The translations under genes were made by a program, and so were the position numbers. Below, piece by piece: positions 41,628 through 43,117 of a DNA stretch of 43,117 bases. The notes below the pieces were generated by a model. The model was not told the origin of the DNA. It saw only the letters and a list, made by a program, of their open reading frames with translations, and did not search any database. This DNA comes from Clostridia bacterium (GTDB lineage: Bacteria; Bacillota; Clostridia; TANB77; UBA1234), in the NCBI GenBank assembly GCA_017469465.1, contig JAFUGH010000006.1:1-43117 (forward strand), in the 5' to 3' direction. Within the stretch, counting starts at the first letter, position 1. Every line of letters starts with the position of its first letter.

Positions 41628-42881
41628 TTAGCATATCATTCCATTTCTCTTCATGTAATCTTCATATAGTTTTCTTGCTGTTACTGGTGAATCATTACCT
41701 TCTGCATTTTTTACTGGTGCAAAATCATCTTCCCTTTTTCCGCGAAGCAATCCTACATCAGGAATTAGTGCAAATGCATCAAATATGAATGTTTCAAATT
41801 TATATGCATTCGGTTTTTCAGGAATTATCACATTTCCCTTTTCATCCACTAAGTTAGATTTCTTATGAGCACTATGATAAGGAAGTTTTACTTCTTTTAT
41901 TTTTTCTAATGTTTGAATATTAAATAAATTTAAAAGCATATGTGCTTCACCAAATGAAAGTTCACCGTTTTCATCTCTTTGATGCGCCATTTCGTTCGAA
42001 ATTTCTGTATATTCAATTACATATGGCATTCCATCTTTTTTACAAAAAACTCCAACTTTTTCTTCGGGATAAGCTTTGACAATAGTCTTTGAAGCCGCCA
42101 TATAGTTATTAGCTGCTGCATATCCAATAAAAAGTGGATCTGCCATTTTTACTAGTGGATTGTCAACACTACCAACAAATATCCATTCAATTCCCCTATT
42201 TTTCATATCTTCTAGAGCACCGTCTTTAAAAATTGCTTCAAAAATTCCGCCATGGCCATCCGCCGCTTCTTTAATAATTCCTTCTTCGTTTATGATAACC
42301 TTACCATTCTCATCAAGCATTGGTAACTCACCTTGCTTGAAAAACATTCTAATTCCATCTTTTGGATAGTCAAAAAAATTGTGACTTTCAAAAAACTCCA
42401 CAGTATCTCTATTATTATCTTTACTTGTCATTATATACCATGGAATTGTAACATGATATTTTTCGCATGCATTTTTCAAATAATCTGTTAGTATTTCAAA
42501 CAAACTTTTATGTGATTCAAGCCCTAAATCAAATGTGCCTTTTGGTCCATTATGTCCAAGCCTTGTACCTTGTCCACCAGCCATAGTAACTACAGCAAGT
42601 TTACCTGATCTTATAATATTTTCACCAATTTCAATATATTTTTTCTTTTCCTCTTCATTAAGCTTAGCAGAATCTACATATGGCATTGGTTCAATTTTGT
42701 TATTTTCAAATTTAATTTCTGTTTGTGTCATATGATATAATTCTTTTAGTTGCTCAAAATCTATTCTTTCAACTTGTGTTAAAAGTTTTTCTTTTGTTGC
42801 ATCATCTGCCCTATCATAAGCAGCTAAAACATGAGTTTGATTATATTTTTCTAATTTTTCTTTCATTTCTTCGTAATTCAT
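41628..42881 (-). CDS. UDPGP-family UDP-sugar pyrophosphorylase (UDP-GlcNAc type likely)
   Basis: A 417-residue nucleotidyltransferase of the eukaryote-type UDPGP family (UAP1/AGX1, Qri1). The signature is at about 100-120 (VTMAGGQGTRLGHNGPKGTF), preceded by the helical N-terminal part. Also present are PWYIMTSKDN, the GHGG loop (KEAADGHGGIFEAIF), the metal site VGSVDNPLVKMADP and KVGVFCKKDGMPYVIEYTE. Known members convert UTP and GlcNAc-1-P (or hexose-1-P) to UDP-sugar and PPi. The neighbourhood contains glmS, glmM and an acetyltransferase, which favours UDP-GlcNAc. The ATG at 42881 has only a weak GGGTG site. Substrate specificity is inferred. Confidence 0.85.
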   Translation of the reverse strand: MNYEEMKEKLEKYNQTHVLAAYDRADDATKEKLLTQVERIDFEQLKELYHMTQTEIKFENNKIEPMPYVDSAKLNEEEKKKYIEIGENIIRSGKLAVVTMAGGQGTRLGHNGPKGTFDLGLESHKSLFEILTDYLKNACEKYHVTIPWYIMTSKDNNRDTVEFFESHNFFDYPKDGIRMFFKQGELPMLDENGKVIINEEGIIKEAADGHGGIFEAIFKDGALEDMKNRGIEWIFVGSVDNPLVKMADPLFIGYAAANNYMAASKTIVKAYPEEKVGVFCKKDGMPYVIEYTEISNEMAHQRDENGELSFGEAHMLLNLFNIQTLEKIKEVKLPYHSAHKKSNLVDEKGNVIIPEKPNAYKFETFIFDAFALIPDVGLLRGKREDDFAPVKNAEGNDSPVTARKLYEDYMKRNGMIC

Positions 42882-42945
42882 GAAATCACCCTTTCTATAA
42901 GGCTATTTTATACTATTATTTACCAAATTGGAATATCTAATTAAA

Positions 42946-43117
42946 TAAATTACAATTTGTCGGTTAGACCATTGGGGACGGAGACGGAGGATTTTCGACC
43001 AATAGGGACGGAGGATTTTGGCTTTTTTTCGACCAATAGGGACGGAGGATTTTGGCTGAATGCACATTTAATGGACGTCCCCATTGCACCAATTGTGCAT
43101 TCAGCCAAAATCCTCCG
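42946..43117. repeat. Terminal inverted repeat, right copy
   Basis: Reverse-complement copy of 1-168, six bases longer at its outer end (CCTCCG). It has two GACCAATAGGGACGGAGG modules and the hairpin whose arms are TGGCTGAATGCACA and its complement, with a GGACGTCC palindrome. It begins about 65 bases upstream of the UDPGP gene. Confidence 0.9.

Noticed and set aside
1..43117. tRNA, rRNA, tmRNA, prophage or IS genes
   Set aside because: No tRNA arm pattern, rRNA segment, transposase, integrase or phage structural gene was seen; smpB is present without ssrA.

Overview
The window is AT-rich DNA from an anaerobic, endospore-forming member of the Firmicutes, most likely an uncultured gut-type clostridium. 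The evidence is ribosomal and IF-3 genes of Firmicutes type, spore genes (two CotF-like coat proteins, a SipL-like SPOCS/LysM protein, YunB), a Veg protein, a trimeric [FeFe]-hydrogenase operon, and large DUF285 and MucBP-like surface proteins. I cannot place it to genus. Both ends of the window are the same ~168 bp repeat in opposite orientation, so the window probably ends where an assembly broke at a repeat.

Layout. 1-1.65 kb: infC-rpmI-rplT on the minus strand, with a leader and attenuator; infC begins with a non-canonical ATC codon. 1.75-3.3 kb: two small coat-protein genes and two unknown genes. 3.4-4.6 kb: rplM-rpsI behind a strong promoter and long leader. 4.6-7.5 kb: sipL-yunB (yunB frameshifted) and veg. 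7.6-10.4 kb: uvrA. 10.45-10.87 kb: a repeat-rich gap. 10.9-15.3 kb: an SLH protein plus a 1261-residue MucBP-like surface protein. 15.5-17.7 kb: a possible PD-(D/E)XK protein, an HD-GYP protein and an unknown. 17.9-19.7 kb: HtrA-type protease convergent with smpB, separated by a perfect 47-bp-stem hairpin. 19.8-23.7 kb: a small secreted protein, DUF402, a GltD-like flavoprotein, LemA and DUF3137. 23.9-28.6 kb: hydC-hydB-hydA with unusual repeats in every gap. 28.7-33.4 kb: two paralogous DUF285 surface proteins with pilin-like N-termini, one frameshifted. 34-42.9 kb: a DUF2207-like membrane protein, glmM, a left-handed beta-helix acyltransferase, glmS, a bleomycin-hydrolase-type peptidase, a frameshifted membrane protein and a UDPGP-family uridylyltransferase.

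Functional links. GlmS, GlmM, the beta-helix protein and the UDPGP enzyme could together make UDP-GlcNAc without a fused GlmU. HydABC is the electron-bifurcating type of NADH/ferredoxin hydrogenase. SipL, YunB and the CotF-like proteins belong to spore envelope formation. SLH, MucBP-like and DUF285 proteins are the surface layer.

The most unusual aspect is the repeats. One family is a ~24 bp hairpin with GTAG at one foot, present more than 15 times as singles, inverted pairs with a conserved linker, and tandem arrays. A second family, carrying GGGACGG or GGGACAG, supplies the stop codons of smpB and of the acyltransferase gene and forms the window ends. Both resemble REP/BIME elements, but no transposase gene is present here. 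Three frameshifts also occur (yunB, the second DUF285 gene, a membrane protein); they may be real or sequence errors. No rRNA, tRNA, CRISPR array, IS or prophage gene was seen.
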